Shown piece by piece: positions 50,002 to 57,686 of a stretch of 64,000 bases of DNA. The first letter of the stretch is position 1, and each line of letters begins with the position of its first letter. The notes below the pieces were generated by a model. That model was given only the letters and a program-made list of their open reading frames with translations. It searched no databases and was not told the origin of the DNA. Made by a program: the position numbers and the translations under genes. Where the stretch lies: contig JAEXAW010000006.1 in the NCBI GenBank assembly GCA_023458055.1, forward strand, positions 124,001 to 188,000, read 5' to 3'. This stretch comes from Pseudomonadota bacterium. Lineage in GTDB: Bacteria; Pseudomonadota; Alphaproteobacteria; Sphingomonadales; Sphingomonadaceae.

Positions 50002-50565
50002 ATGAACGAATATGCTCCTTATTATCCCGGTCAATTCCTGCTTGCGCTCCCCGGCATGGGCGATCCGCGCTTCGCTCAAGCCGTGATCGCCATCTGCACC
50101 CATGATCAAGAGGGCGCGCTAGGCATCGGCATCGGCCAGCTATTTGGTAGCATGACGATGGGTGATTTGTTCGATCAACTGGGTATAGAAGGCGGCAATG
50201 GCCGCGATGTCCCTGTTCATTATGGCGGCCCCGTCGATCAGACTCGTGGGTTTGTCTTGCACAGCCTGGATTGGGGCGGTCAAGAGAGTGCGGACGTTGC
50301 AGGCAAGTGGGGGCTGTCCAATTCCCTCGACGTGCTGCGCGCGATTGCTGAGGGGCGCGGGCCGAGCCGCTGGGTTGTGTCGCTCGGCTATGCCGGATGG
50401 AGTGCCGGACAGTTGGAGGAGGAACTCCATCATAACGCCTGGCATGTTACGCCAGGGTCCGACGCTTTGCTGTTCGATACTGCGACGGACGCTCGCTGGA
50501 CTCGCGCTTATGCCGATGCCGGCGTTGATGTAAGGCTATTGAGCGCGACCGGCGGGACTGCTTAG
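50002..50565 (+). CDS. YqgE/AlgH family protein (DUF179)
   Basis: 187 residues with the family pattern PGQFLLALPGMGDPRFAQAV, VHYGGPVDQTRGFVLHS and SLGYAGWSAGQLEEELHHNAW. Function is unknown; in gamma-proteobacteria it often neighbours the yqgF gene. No signal peptide. Stand-alone here, divergent from the peroxiredoxin gene. Confidence 0.93.
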   Translation: MNEYAPYYPGQFLLALPGMGDPRFAQAVIAICTHDQEGALGIGIGQLFGSMTMGDLFDQLGIEGGNGRDVPVHYGGPVDQTRGFVLHSLDWGGQESADVAGKWGLSNSLDVLRAIAEGRGPSRWVVSLGYAGWSAGQLEEELHHNAWHVTPGSDALLFDTATDARWTRAYADAGVDVRLLSATGGTA

Positions 50566-50647
50566 GGGCCCCACCCCGGGACGCCGATTTTTTCAGAAAT
50601 TTTTAACGGGCTATCATTACTCCTGTCCGACAGGATGGGGGTGTCTG

Positions 50648-51307
50648 ATGATATTGGCGCGATATAAAAAGGGAAGGCTGCTCGCTTATGGTCTTGCCTG
50701 GTTTCCCATGGGGCTATTGTGCTTGGCGGGTGGCCCGTTGGGTGTAATCATCGGCCTGTTCGTCTGGGTGGCAGGCATCGGCTTTCTCAAAACAGCGCTA
50801 GGCTCGTCGGCGGCATTGGAGGCGAAACGCGAAGGACTGGTTGTGCGCGGCCAGTGGACCTCGAAAACCGTGCCCTGGAACGAACTGGTCAATATTCGCA
50901 CGCGGACGCACACGCATTATCTCTTCTACGTCATTCCGGTTAAAAAGAACCATTTCCTGATCATCGATACGACCGGGGGCATATTCGGTGGAACCGCCAA
51001 AAAGGAGCTCTCTCTTTCGGTCATTGATATCGGGCTCGATGATGTTCCGGCGCTTGCCAGCCAAATCCAACGGATGGCGAACAGCAATGGCACGATTGTC
51101 CCCGGCCAAGGCGGTAGCTATCCTCCCATTGATGTGCGCGGGGATGGCGGCCCGACTCCTGACGCTTTCGACCCCGATGCGGCCTTGGCGCGCTATATGG
51201 CTCGCCGGCAAATAGGCTCCGGCCAAGGTTCTACCGACAATGTGCTTGAAGTGCCGCGCTCGTCGTCTGGCGCTGCTCGGGGAGGCTTTGGGCGAAAAGG
51301 TCTTTGA
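50648..51307 (+). CDS. Membrane protein with a PH-like domain
   Basis: 219 residues. Two N-terminal membrane helices in one hairpin (GLAWFPMGLLCLAGG, LGVIIGLFVWVAGIGFL), then a domain (~60-135) with LVVRGQWTSKTVPWNELVNI, resembling bacterial PH-like regulatory domains. The C-terminal ~80 residues are glycine-rich and likely disordered (FGRKGL at the end). Function unknown. The gene is 83 bases after the YqgE gene and 108 bases before ahcY. Confidence 0.65.
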   Translation: MILARYKKGRLLAYGLAWFPMGLLCLAGGPLGVIIGLFVWVAGIGFLKTALGSSAALEAKREGLVVRGQWTSKTVPWNELVNIRTRTHTHYLFYVIPVKKNHFLIIDTTGGIFGGTAKKELSLSVIDIGLDDVPALASQIQRMANSNGTIVPGQGGSYPPIDVRGDGGPTPDAFDPDAALARYMARRQIGSGQGSTDNVLEVPRSSSGAARGGFGRKGL

Positions 51308-51329
51308 CGTTCTCTCGGATGTAATCGAT

Positions 51330-51345
51330 ATAAAGCTTTCTTTAT
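51330..51345. promoter_or_regulatory. Inverted repeat upstream of ahcY
   Basis: ATAAAG-CTTT-CTTTAT, a perfect 6-base inverted repeat 70 bases before the ahcY start. Its position suits an operator. Methionine-cycle genes in proteobacteria are often under ArsR-type SahR or similar regulators, but I cannot tie this site to one. Confidence 0.4.
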
Positions 51346-51415
51346 GTCGTTGCCTAACGCCCGGCTCATCGGTATAGGCGCGCGCAACATTCTTTCGTCT
51401 GATGGAGACTGAAAC

Positions 51416-52813
51416 GTGGCCAACGCCCAACAAGATTATGTCATTGCTGACATCGGCCTTGCCGATTTTGGCCGCAAGGAAATCGCGATTGCTGAAACCG
51501 AAATGCCGGGCCTCATGGCGTTGCGCGCCGAATATGGTGCAGCGCAGCCGCTGAAGGGCGCGCGCATTACGGGCTCGCTCCACATGACGATCCAGACTGC
51601 CGTGCTGATTGAAACGCTGAAGGCGCTTGGCGCGGACCTGCGCTGGGCGACCTGCAATATCTTTTCGACGCAAGACCATGCGGCGGCCGCGATTGCGGCG
51701 CAGGGCATCCCCGTATTCGCGGTCAAGGGCGAAAGCCTTGCCGACTATTGGGATTATGTCGGCCGCATCTTTGATTGGGGTGATGAACCCTGCAACATGA
51801 TCCTCGACGATGGCGGCGATGCCACCATGTTCGCGCTGTGGGGTGCGCGTCTGGAAGCGGGGGAAACCTTCTCGGCACCGGAAAATGAAGAAGAAATCGA
51901 ATTCCAGCGCGCGGTAAAGGCATTTATCGCAGCCAAGCCCGGCTATCTCACCGCGACCGTCAAGGCGATCAAGGGCGTTTCGGAAGAAACCACCACGGGC
52001 GTGATGCGCCTTTATCAACTCGCCAAGGAAGGCAAGCTGCCGTTCCCTGCGATCAACGTCAATGACTCGGTTACCAAGTCGAAATTCGATAACCTCTATG
52101 GCTGTAAGGAAAGTCTGGTCGACGCGATCCGCCGCGCGACCGACACGATGCTCGCGGGCAAGGTTGCGACTGTGTGCGGCTTTGGCGATGTCGGCAAGGG
52201 TTCCGCTCAGTCGCTGCGCAATGGCGGCGCGCGGGTGCTCGTTACCGAAATCGACCCCATTTGCGCGCTTCAGGCCGCGATGGAGGGTTTTGAAGTCGTT
52301 ACCATGGAAGACGCCGTCCAGCGTTCGGACATTTTCGTGACCGCGACCGGTAATGCCGACGTCATCACCGCCGACCATATGAAGGCGATGAAGAATATGG
52401 CGATCGTCTGCAACATCGGCCACTTCGACAGCGAAATTCAGATTTCACAGCTGTCCAACTATAAGTGGACCGAAGTGAAACCGGGCACCGACCTCGTCGA
52501 ATTCCCCGATGGCAAGCAGATCATCGTGCTCGCGAAGGGCCGTCTGGTGAACCTTGGCTGCGCAACGGGCCACCCGTCGTTCGTGATGTCCTCGTCGTTC
52601 ACCAATCAGGTGCTGGCGCAGATCGAGCTTTTCACCAAGGGTGACGAGTATAAGAATGACGTTTATGTGCTGCCCAAGCATCTGGACGAAAAGGTTGCCG
52701 CGCTGCACCTTGAAAAACTGGGCGTGAAACTCACCACGCTGACCAAGAAGCAGGCCGATTACATCGGCGTTCCGGTCGAAGGTCCGTTCAAGCCTGACCA
52801 TTATCGCTATTAA
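51416..52813 (+). CDS. ahcY: S-adenosylhomocysteine hydrolase
   Basis: 465 residues. NAD-binding motif VCGFGDVGKGSAQSLR, substrate residues around TGSLHMTIQTAVLIETL and the C-terminal KPDHYRY that contacts the neighbouring subunit cofactor. It splits SAH to homocysteine and adenosine, removing the product inhibitor of methyltransferases. Start is GTG 51416 with GGAGA upstream. Followed by a family B repeat and then the divL row. Confidence 0.97.
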   Translation: MANAQQDYVIADIGLADFGRKEIAIAETEMPGLMALRAEYGAAQPLKGARITGSLHMTIQTAVLIETLKALGADLRWATCNIFSTQDHAAAAIAAQGIPVFAVKGESLADYWDYVGRIFDWGDEPCNMILDDGGDATMFALWGARLEAGETFSAPENEEEIEFQRAVKAFIAAKPGYLTATVKAIKGVSEETTTGVMRLYQLAKEGKLPFPAINVNDSVTKSKFDNLYGCKESLVDAIRRATDTMLAGKVATVCGFGDVGKGSAQSLRNGGARVLVTEIDPICALQAAMEGFEVVTMEDAVQRSDIFVTATGNADVITADHMKAMKNMAIVCNIGHFDSEIQISQLSNYKWTEVKPGTDLVEFPDGKQIIVLAKGRLVNLGCATGHPSFVMSSSFTNQVLAQIELFTKGDEYKNDVYVLPKHLDEKVAALHLEKLGVKLTTLTKKQADYIGVPVEGPFKPDHYRY

Positions 52814-52820
52814 TGAAGCA

Positions 52821-53007
52821 CCTTCTCCCCTTGTGGGAGAAGGATATGGAGCCTTATCGCGTTAGCGATTAGGCGACGTTGGATGAGGGGCGCGGGCCTT
52901 CAAGCCCGCGCGATTGTCAAAGACAATCGCTTACCGCTCTTCCAGCTCCAACTAAACTCGCTATCGTTCGCTAAGTATTCTCAATCTTCTCCCACAAAGG
53001 GAGAAGG
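52821..53007. repeat. Long intergenic repeat, family B (copy 3)
   Basis: About 187 bases, ends CCTTCTCCCCTTGTGGGAG and TTCTCCCACAAAGGGAGAAGG, inner GCGATTGTC-AAA-GACAATCGC and GCGGGCCTT-CAA-GCCCGC hairpins. It lies between ahcY and divL, 102 bases before the divL start. Confidence 0.85.
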
Positions 53008-53108
53008 TGCGCCCATATCAGCCGACCTTATTTTTACACGTCACCGCTTCACCCGCTAGCTTCACTGCGCTAGGGCGGTGCGATGCGTTTCCGACGGATA
53101 GTCCCCAA

Positions 53109-55490
53109 ATGATCCTCACACCTGGCAGTTGGCCGGTGATGGTCATCGGATTTGTGCTGGCCTTGTGGCTGGTACTCGCCTTGTCGGCATTGGTGCGCGG
53201 TGTCGGGATGCAGCGGCGCGCTGCTTTTGCGAGCGCACAGGCATCGCGCCTTTCGACCTTGCTCGACAGCGCACCGGCGCTGCCGATGCTGGTACGGCCC
53301 GATTTCCGGATCGAGGCACCGGAGCGGCTGGCGCAATGGCTGGGCCTGCAATCCTTGCCGCGCTATTTTGATGATCTCGCGCCGGGCGGTGGTGGCGGCA
53401 GCGGATCGAGCGGCCTTTCCCCTGAGCAATTTGTCGCGCTGCGCCGCGATCTTGTGGGCGCGCAAAAAGGCGGCAAGACCTTCACCCGTCCGTTGCGGCC
53501 CGCCGGATCGAAGCGCACGCTGCTTATCAAAGGCAGCCCGACTCCAGACCGCCTTGGAACAGCAGGATCGGTCATCCTGTGGATTTTCGATGCAACCGAA
53601 ACCCAGACCGAGCTTGAACATTTGCGCAGCGAGCGTGACGAGGCGATGGATGCCTTTGTTGCGCTGGCGGGCCTCATCGAAGCTGCGCCGTTTCCAATGT
53701 GGTTCCGCGGCCCCAATATGCAGCTCCAACTGGTCAATCAGGCCTATGTGCTAGCCACTGGCGCCGATGAGGCCGAGCGCGTGATTGCCGAAGCGATTGA
53801 GCTGGTTGAGCCTATTGCGGGCCAGAGTGCGATGCAGACGGCGCAGCTCGCCGCCAACCATAGCGAAATATCGAGCCGCTCCATTCCCGTCACCATGCAT
53901 GGCGAACGGCGGATGACCCGCGTGGTGGATGTACCGTTAGGGGAGGCAGGAGTTGCGGGCTATGCCATCGACATTCAGGAGGTCGAAAATGCGCGCGCAG
54001 ATCATCGCCGGTTCGTTGATGCGCAGCGCGATATGCTCGACCGGACTTCAGCAGCGGTGGCTCAGTTCGGGCCAGACCGTCAAATCCGGTTCACCAACCA
54101 GACCTTTCGCAGCTTTTTTGGTCTCGATCCGCAATGGCTTGCAGAAAATGGCGAGTTTGACCGACTGCTCGAAAAGCTGCGCGAGACGGGAAAAACCCCC
54201 GCGGTGCGCGATTATCCGGCTTGGCGGGATGACCGGCGCAATTGGTTCAGCGCAGCTGGGGTGCAGGAAGAAAGCTGGGTACTACTCGATGGAACCCATT
54301 TGCGTGTTGTCGCTCAGCCAACACCCGATGGCGGCTTGCTGTTGCTGATCGAGGATCGCACCGAACAGGCGCAGCTTTCGAGGTCGAACGATACATTGTT
54401 GCGGGTCCGTACCGCGATGTTTGACAATTTGTTCGAAGCGATCGGCGTGTTTCAGGCCGACGGTCGACTCCATCTGTGGAACCGCCGGTTCCGGGACATC
54501 TGGTCCTTCGATGATGAACTGTTGGCCGGCCATCCGCGCGTTGATGAATTACTCGCCGGGGTTGCGCACTTGCTACTGAAGCCCGAGCAGGCTTCGCTGA
54601 TTCAGGAGCTCGTCCGGGCGGCCACAATTGATCGCCGACAGCGGAGCGGTCGGGTGCGCTTTTCCGACGGACGCCACTTTGAATTTGCGGCTATTCCGCT
54701 ACCGGACGGCAATGCTCTGTTCACCATGCTCGACGTCTCTGATAGCCGTCGCATGGAACTTGCTTTGAAGGAGCGCAATCAGGCGCTCGAAGATGCGGAC
54801 CGGGTGAAGAGCGATTTCCTTTCGAAGATGAGCTATGACCTGCGAACACCCCTGACTTCAATCGGCGGTTTCGCCGAGATGCTCGCGGGCGGTTATGCGG
54901 GAGAGATGCCGGAGGCTGCTCAGCCTTATGTCAACGGGATCATCGATTCGGTGCGCGATCTCGGCCATCATATCGATAATGTGCTTGATCTCTCACAGAG
55001 CGAGGCGGGGACGCTGCCACTGGATCTCGTTTCGGTTAATCTTGCCGACTTGGTGCGCGATGCGGTTGGCCTTGCCTCGCGGTCAGGGCAAAGTGCTGGA
55101 GTTGATATAGCGCTGCAATTGGAAAGCGGCCTAGGGAGCATCGAGGGTGACTCCAGGCGTTTGCGTCAAATTCTCGATCATTTGATCGGCAATGCGGTGC
55201 GTTATACCAATGCAGCACGGCGAGCGGGGGGGCGCGTTCTCGTTCATGCCGATGGGGATGCCCACCATGCCCGTATCGTCGTTTCGGACAATGGACCGGG
55301 AATAGATCCCGATCGGCAAAATAGCTTGTTCGAAATTAACGCGCGACCAGCCAATGAAGATATAGAGAGTGGCAAGGGACTTGGTCTCCCGCTTGCACGC
55401 CAGTTGGTCGAAATGCACGGCGGAACCCTTGAGCTCGTATCCGAGTTGGGCACCGGAACCATGCTTACCGTGACCTTGCCGCGGGTATGA
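53109..55490 (+). CDS. divL: DivL-type pseudokinase (tyrosine in place of the H-box histidine)
   Basis: 793 residues from ATG 53109. One membrane helix near the start (VMVIGFVLALWLVLALSALV), several PAS-like regions (~180-290, ~310-420, ~430-540), then DHp and ATPase domains. In the H-box FLSKMSYDLRTPLTSI the phospho-site histidine is tyrosine Y576 (TAT, 54834-54836). ATP-binding boxes remain (HLIGNAVRYTNA, DNGPGID, GKGLGLPLA). This substitution defines Caulobacter DivL, which steers CckA and hence CtrA. Its stop overlaps the tsaE start. A frame extension to 53007 lies in repeat DNA and is not used. Confidence 0.9.
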   Translation: MILTPGSWPVMVIGFVLALWLVLALSALVRGVGMQRRAAFASAQASRLSTLLDSAPALPMLVRPDFRIEAPERLAQWLGLQSLPRYFDDLAPGGGGGSGSSGLSPEQFVALRRDLVGAQKGGKTFTRPLRPAGSKRTLLIKGSPTPDRLGTAGSVILWIFDATETQTELEHLRSERDEAMDAFVALAGLIEAAPFPMWFRGPNMQLQLVNQAYVLATGADEAERVIAEAIELVEPIAGQSAMQTAQLAANHSEISSRSIPVTMHGERRMTRVVDVPLGEAGVAGYAIDIQEVENARADHRRFVDAQRDMLDRTSAAVAQFGPDRQIRFTNQTFRSFFGLDPQWLAENGEFDRLLEKLRETGKTPAVRDYPAWRDDRRNWFSAAGVQEESWVLLDGTHLRVVAQPTPDGGLLLLIEDRTEQAQLSRSNDTLLRVRTAMFDNLFEAIGVFQADGRLHLWNRRFRDIWSFDDELLAGHPRVDELLAGVAHLLLKPEQASLIQELVRAATIDRRQRSGRVRFSDGRHFEFAAIPLPDGNALFTMLDVSDSRRMELALKERNQALEDADRVKSDFLSKMSYDLRTPLTSIGGFAEMLAGGYAGEMPEAAQPYVNGIIDSVRDLGHHIDNVLDLSQSEAGTLPLDLVSVNLADLVRDAVGLASRSGQSAGVDIALQLESGLGSIEGDSRRLRQILDHLIGNAVRYTNAARRAGGRVLVHADGDAHHARIVVSDNGPGIDPDRQNSLFEINARPANEDIESGKGLGLPLARQLVEMHGGTLELVSELGTGTMLTVTLPRV

Positions 55491-55942
55491 GGGCTGACGT
55501 GCTTTCTTATCGTCTCGATGATGTCGATCGCATCGGCGCGGCGATTGCCGGAGTTTTGCGGCCGGGTGATGCGCTTTCTTTCGCGGGCGAACTCGGCGCG
55601 GGCAAGACAACATTGGCGCGCGCCATCCTCAATGCGTTGGGGCTTGAAGGCGAAGCGCCGAGCCCGACCTTTGCCATCGTCCAGCCCTACGAGCCGCCGG
55701 ACGTCGCGTTTCCGGTGCTACATTGCGATCTTTATCGTATCGATGCGCCGGAAGACACGCTGGAACTCGGGCTCGATGAAGCGCGGCGTGACCATGCGCT
55801 GCTGATCGAATGGGCGGAACGGCTCGGCCCTTATGCATGGCCCGACATGGCGGAAATCCGCATTGAATTTGATGGGGAGGGCGCGCGGCGCTTGACAGCA
55901 AAGCTGCCTTCCTCTTGGGAAGGGCGATGGCCATTTCCATGA
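55487..55942 (+). CDS. tsaE: tRNA t6A synthesis ATPase TsaE
   Basis: 151 residues. P-loop GELGAGKTTLARAIL, SPTFAIVQPYE and HCDLYRID with IEWAERLGPY, all TsaE marks. With TsaB, TsaC and TsaD it makes N6-threonylcarbamoyladenosine at position 37 of tRNA; MtaB at 16508 later modifies the same base. ATG overlaps the divL stop (ATGA). Its 3' end overlaps amgK by 16 bases. Confidence 0.95.
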   Translation: MRADVLSYRLDDVDRIGAAIAGVLRPGDALSFAGELGAGKTTLARAILNALGLEGEAPSPTFAIVQPYEPPDVAFPVLHCDLYRIDAPEDTLELGLDEARRDHALLIEWAERLGPYAWPDMAEIRIEFDGEGARRLTAKLPSSWEGRWPFP

Positions 55943-56928
55943 TTCCGCCCGAGGGGGCGCATGATTTCATCGCTGAGGCAGGCTGGGAAGGCGGCGAGAT
56001 TTTGCCGCTCGCCGGTGATGCCTCGTTCCGTCGCTATTTCCGCGTGGTGCGCGGTGAACAGACCGCCGTGTTGATGGACGCGCCGCCGCCGCATGAAGAT
56101 CCGCGCCCGTTTATCGCCATCGCCGAACATCTGACGGGCCAGGGCTTTTCCGCGCCGGAGATACTGGCGCGTGATCTCGACAAGGGCCTCGTCCTTATCG
56201 AGGATTTCGGTTCGGACCGGATGCGCGAGGCCATCGAGCGTTTCCCGGGTCAGGAACGCGCCATTTATGAGGGCGTGGTCGACCTGCTGGTGGACCTCCA
56301 CAAACAACCTTCCGCGCCGGTGCGGCTTTACGACGCGCAGGAATATCACCGCGAAACCGACCTGTTTACTGCATGGTATTGCCGCGAAGTCGGGATCGAG
56401 GGCGTCGATCAGGCAGGCTTTACGGCGGCGTGGGATGAAGTGCTGGCGCCGGTTCTCGCGCAACAAAATCCGCCGGTTACGGTGCTACGCGATTATCATG
56501 CGGAAAATATCATGCTGGTCGCCGAACGCAGCGGTCATGCGCGTTGGGGTTTGCTCGATTTCCAGGATGCGCTCGCCGGGCATCCAGCGTATGATCTTGT
56601 CTCGGTGCTTGAAGATGCACGCCGCGATGTTGCGCCGGAGCTCGAAGCCGCGATGCTTGACCGTTACTGTACCGCGAAGGGGGCGGGGGAAGCTTTCCGC
56701 GATGCCTATTGGGTCTTGGGCGCGCAGCGTAACACCAAGATTATCGGCATCTTCACCCGCCTGTTCCGCCGTGATGGCAAGGCGCATTATCTGAATTTTC
56801 AGCCGCGTATGTGGGGGCTGCTCGAACGCGATCTCGCGCATCCGGTGCTGGCACCCGTCAAGGCGTGGTTTGATGCGAATATCCCTGCTGACAAGCGTGG
56901 GGGTTATTGGGAGAATCGTCCGGCATGA
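55927..56928 (+). CDS. amgK: Anomeric N-acetylmuramate/N-acetylglucosamine kinase AmgK
   Basis: 333 residues from ATG 55927 (GGAAGGG upstream). Aminoglycoside-phosphotransferase fold with AGDASFRRYFRV near the start, catalytic VLRDYHAENIMLV and Mg-binding GLLDFQDALAGHPAYDLVSVLEDARRDV. Followed directly by the MurU gene, which identifies it as AmgK rather than an antibiotic kinase. AmgK phosphorylates C1 of recovered MurNAc in a recycling route that bypasses de novo synthesis and is the fosfomycin-tolerant path in pseudomonads. Confidence 0.9.
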   Translation: MAISMIPPEGAHDFIAEAGWEGGEILPLAGDASFRRYFRVVRGEQTAVLMDAPPPHEDPRPFIAIAEHLTGQGFSAPEILARDLDKGLVLIEDFGSDRMREAIERFPGQERAIYEGVVDLLVDLHKQPSAPVRLYDAQEYHRETDLFTAWYCREVGIEGVDQAGFTAAWDEVLAPVLAQQNPPVTVLRDYHAENIMLVAERSGHARWGLLDFQDALAGHPAYDLVSVLEDARRDVAPELEAAMLDRYCTAKGAGEAFRDAYWVLGAQRNTKIIGIFTRLFRRDGKAHYLNFQPRMWGLLERDLAHPVLAPVKAWFDANIPADKRGGYWENRPA

Positions 56929-57686
56929 CTGGCCGTTCGCCGCGCGTGCCGCTCGCCCTTGATGACGGGATCGATCCGCCCGCGACCGCCATGGTGATGG
57001 CGGCGGGACTGGGCAAGCGCATGCGGCCCTTGACCGTCACGCGCCCAAAGCCGCTGGTGGAGGTCGCGGGCGAAACCTTGCTTGATCATACGCTTGATCA
57101 TTTGAAGACAGCGGGCGTTAAGCGGGTGGTGGTCAACGTTCATTATCTCCCCGACCTGATCGAACAGCATTTGAAGACCCACGATCACGGGTTGGACATC
57201 GTGATCTCGGACGAGCGCGCGCAATTGCTCGAAACCGGCGGCGGGTTGATGAAGGCCAAGCCGCTCATTCCTGATGATCCGTTCCTCTGCGTCAATGGCG
57301 ACAATTATCTGGTGATGGGCGCGCTTGACAGCATCCGCCAATTGGCTGCGCGCTGGGACGATGACAAGATGGATGCGCTGCTCCTCGTGATCCCGCAAGC
57401 GCGCGCTTACAATCATAACGGGCAGGGCGATTTCACCATGGACGGCGAAGGACGCCTTGCTCGCCGCAAGCCGGGCAAGGTTGCGCCCTTTGTCTATATC
57501 GGCGTGCAGATGATCTCACAGCGCTTGCTGGTCGATGCGCCCGAAGGCCCGTTTTCGACCAATCTCTTCTGGGACCGCGCGATAGCCGCCGGGCGTTGCT
57601 ATGGCATGGTGCATAGCGGGCTATGGTTCGATGTCGGTACGCCTGCCGCGATCCCGGTGATCGAAACGATGCTGGCCGGTGGCTGA
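56925..57686 (+). CDS. murU: N-acetylmuramate 1-phosphate uridylyltransferase MurU
   Basis: 253 residues from ATG 56925, which overlaps the amgK stop. Nucleotidyltransferase start AMVMAAGLGKRMRPLTVTRPKPLVEVAG, with the metal site in LCVNGDNYLV. It turns MurNAc-1-P and UTP into UDP-MurNAc, completing the AmgK-MurU recycling path. GGGAG lies about 11 bases upstream. Related sugar-1-phosphate uridylyltransferases are the alternative, but gene order favours MurU. Confidence 0.9.
   Translation: MTGRSPRVPLALDDGIDPPATAMVMAAGLGKRMRPLTVTRPKPLVEVAGETLLDHTLDHLKTAGVKRVVVNVHYLPDLIEQHLKTHDHGLDIVISDERAQLLETGGGLMKAKPLIPDDPFLCVNGDNYLVMGALDSIRQLAARWDDDKMDALLLVIPQARAYNHNGQGDFTMDGEGRLARRKPGKVAPFVYIGVQMISQRLLVDAPEGPFSTNLFWDRAIAAGRCYGMVHSGLWFDVGTPAAIPVIETMLAGG

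Noticed and set aside
51308..51415. SAH riboswitch before ahcY
   Set aside because: The ahcY leader does not show the conserved SAH-riboswitch core as I know it; only a short palindrome is visible.
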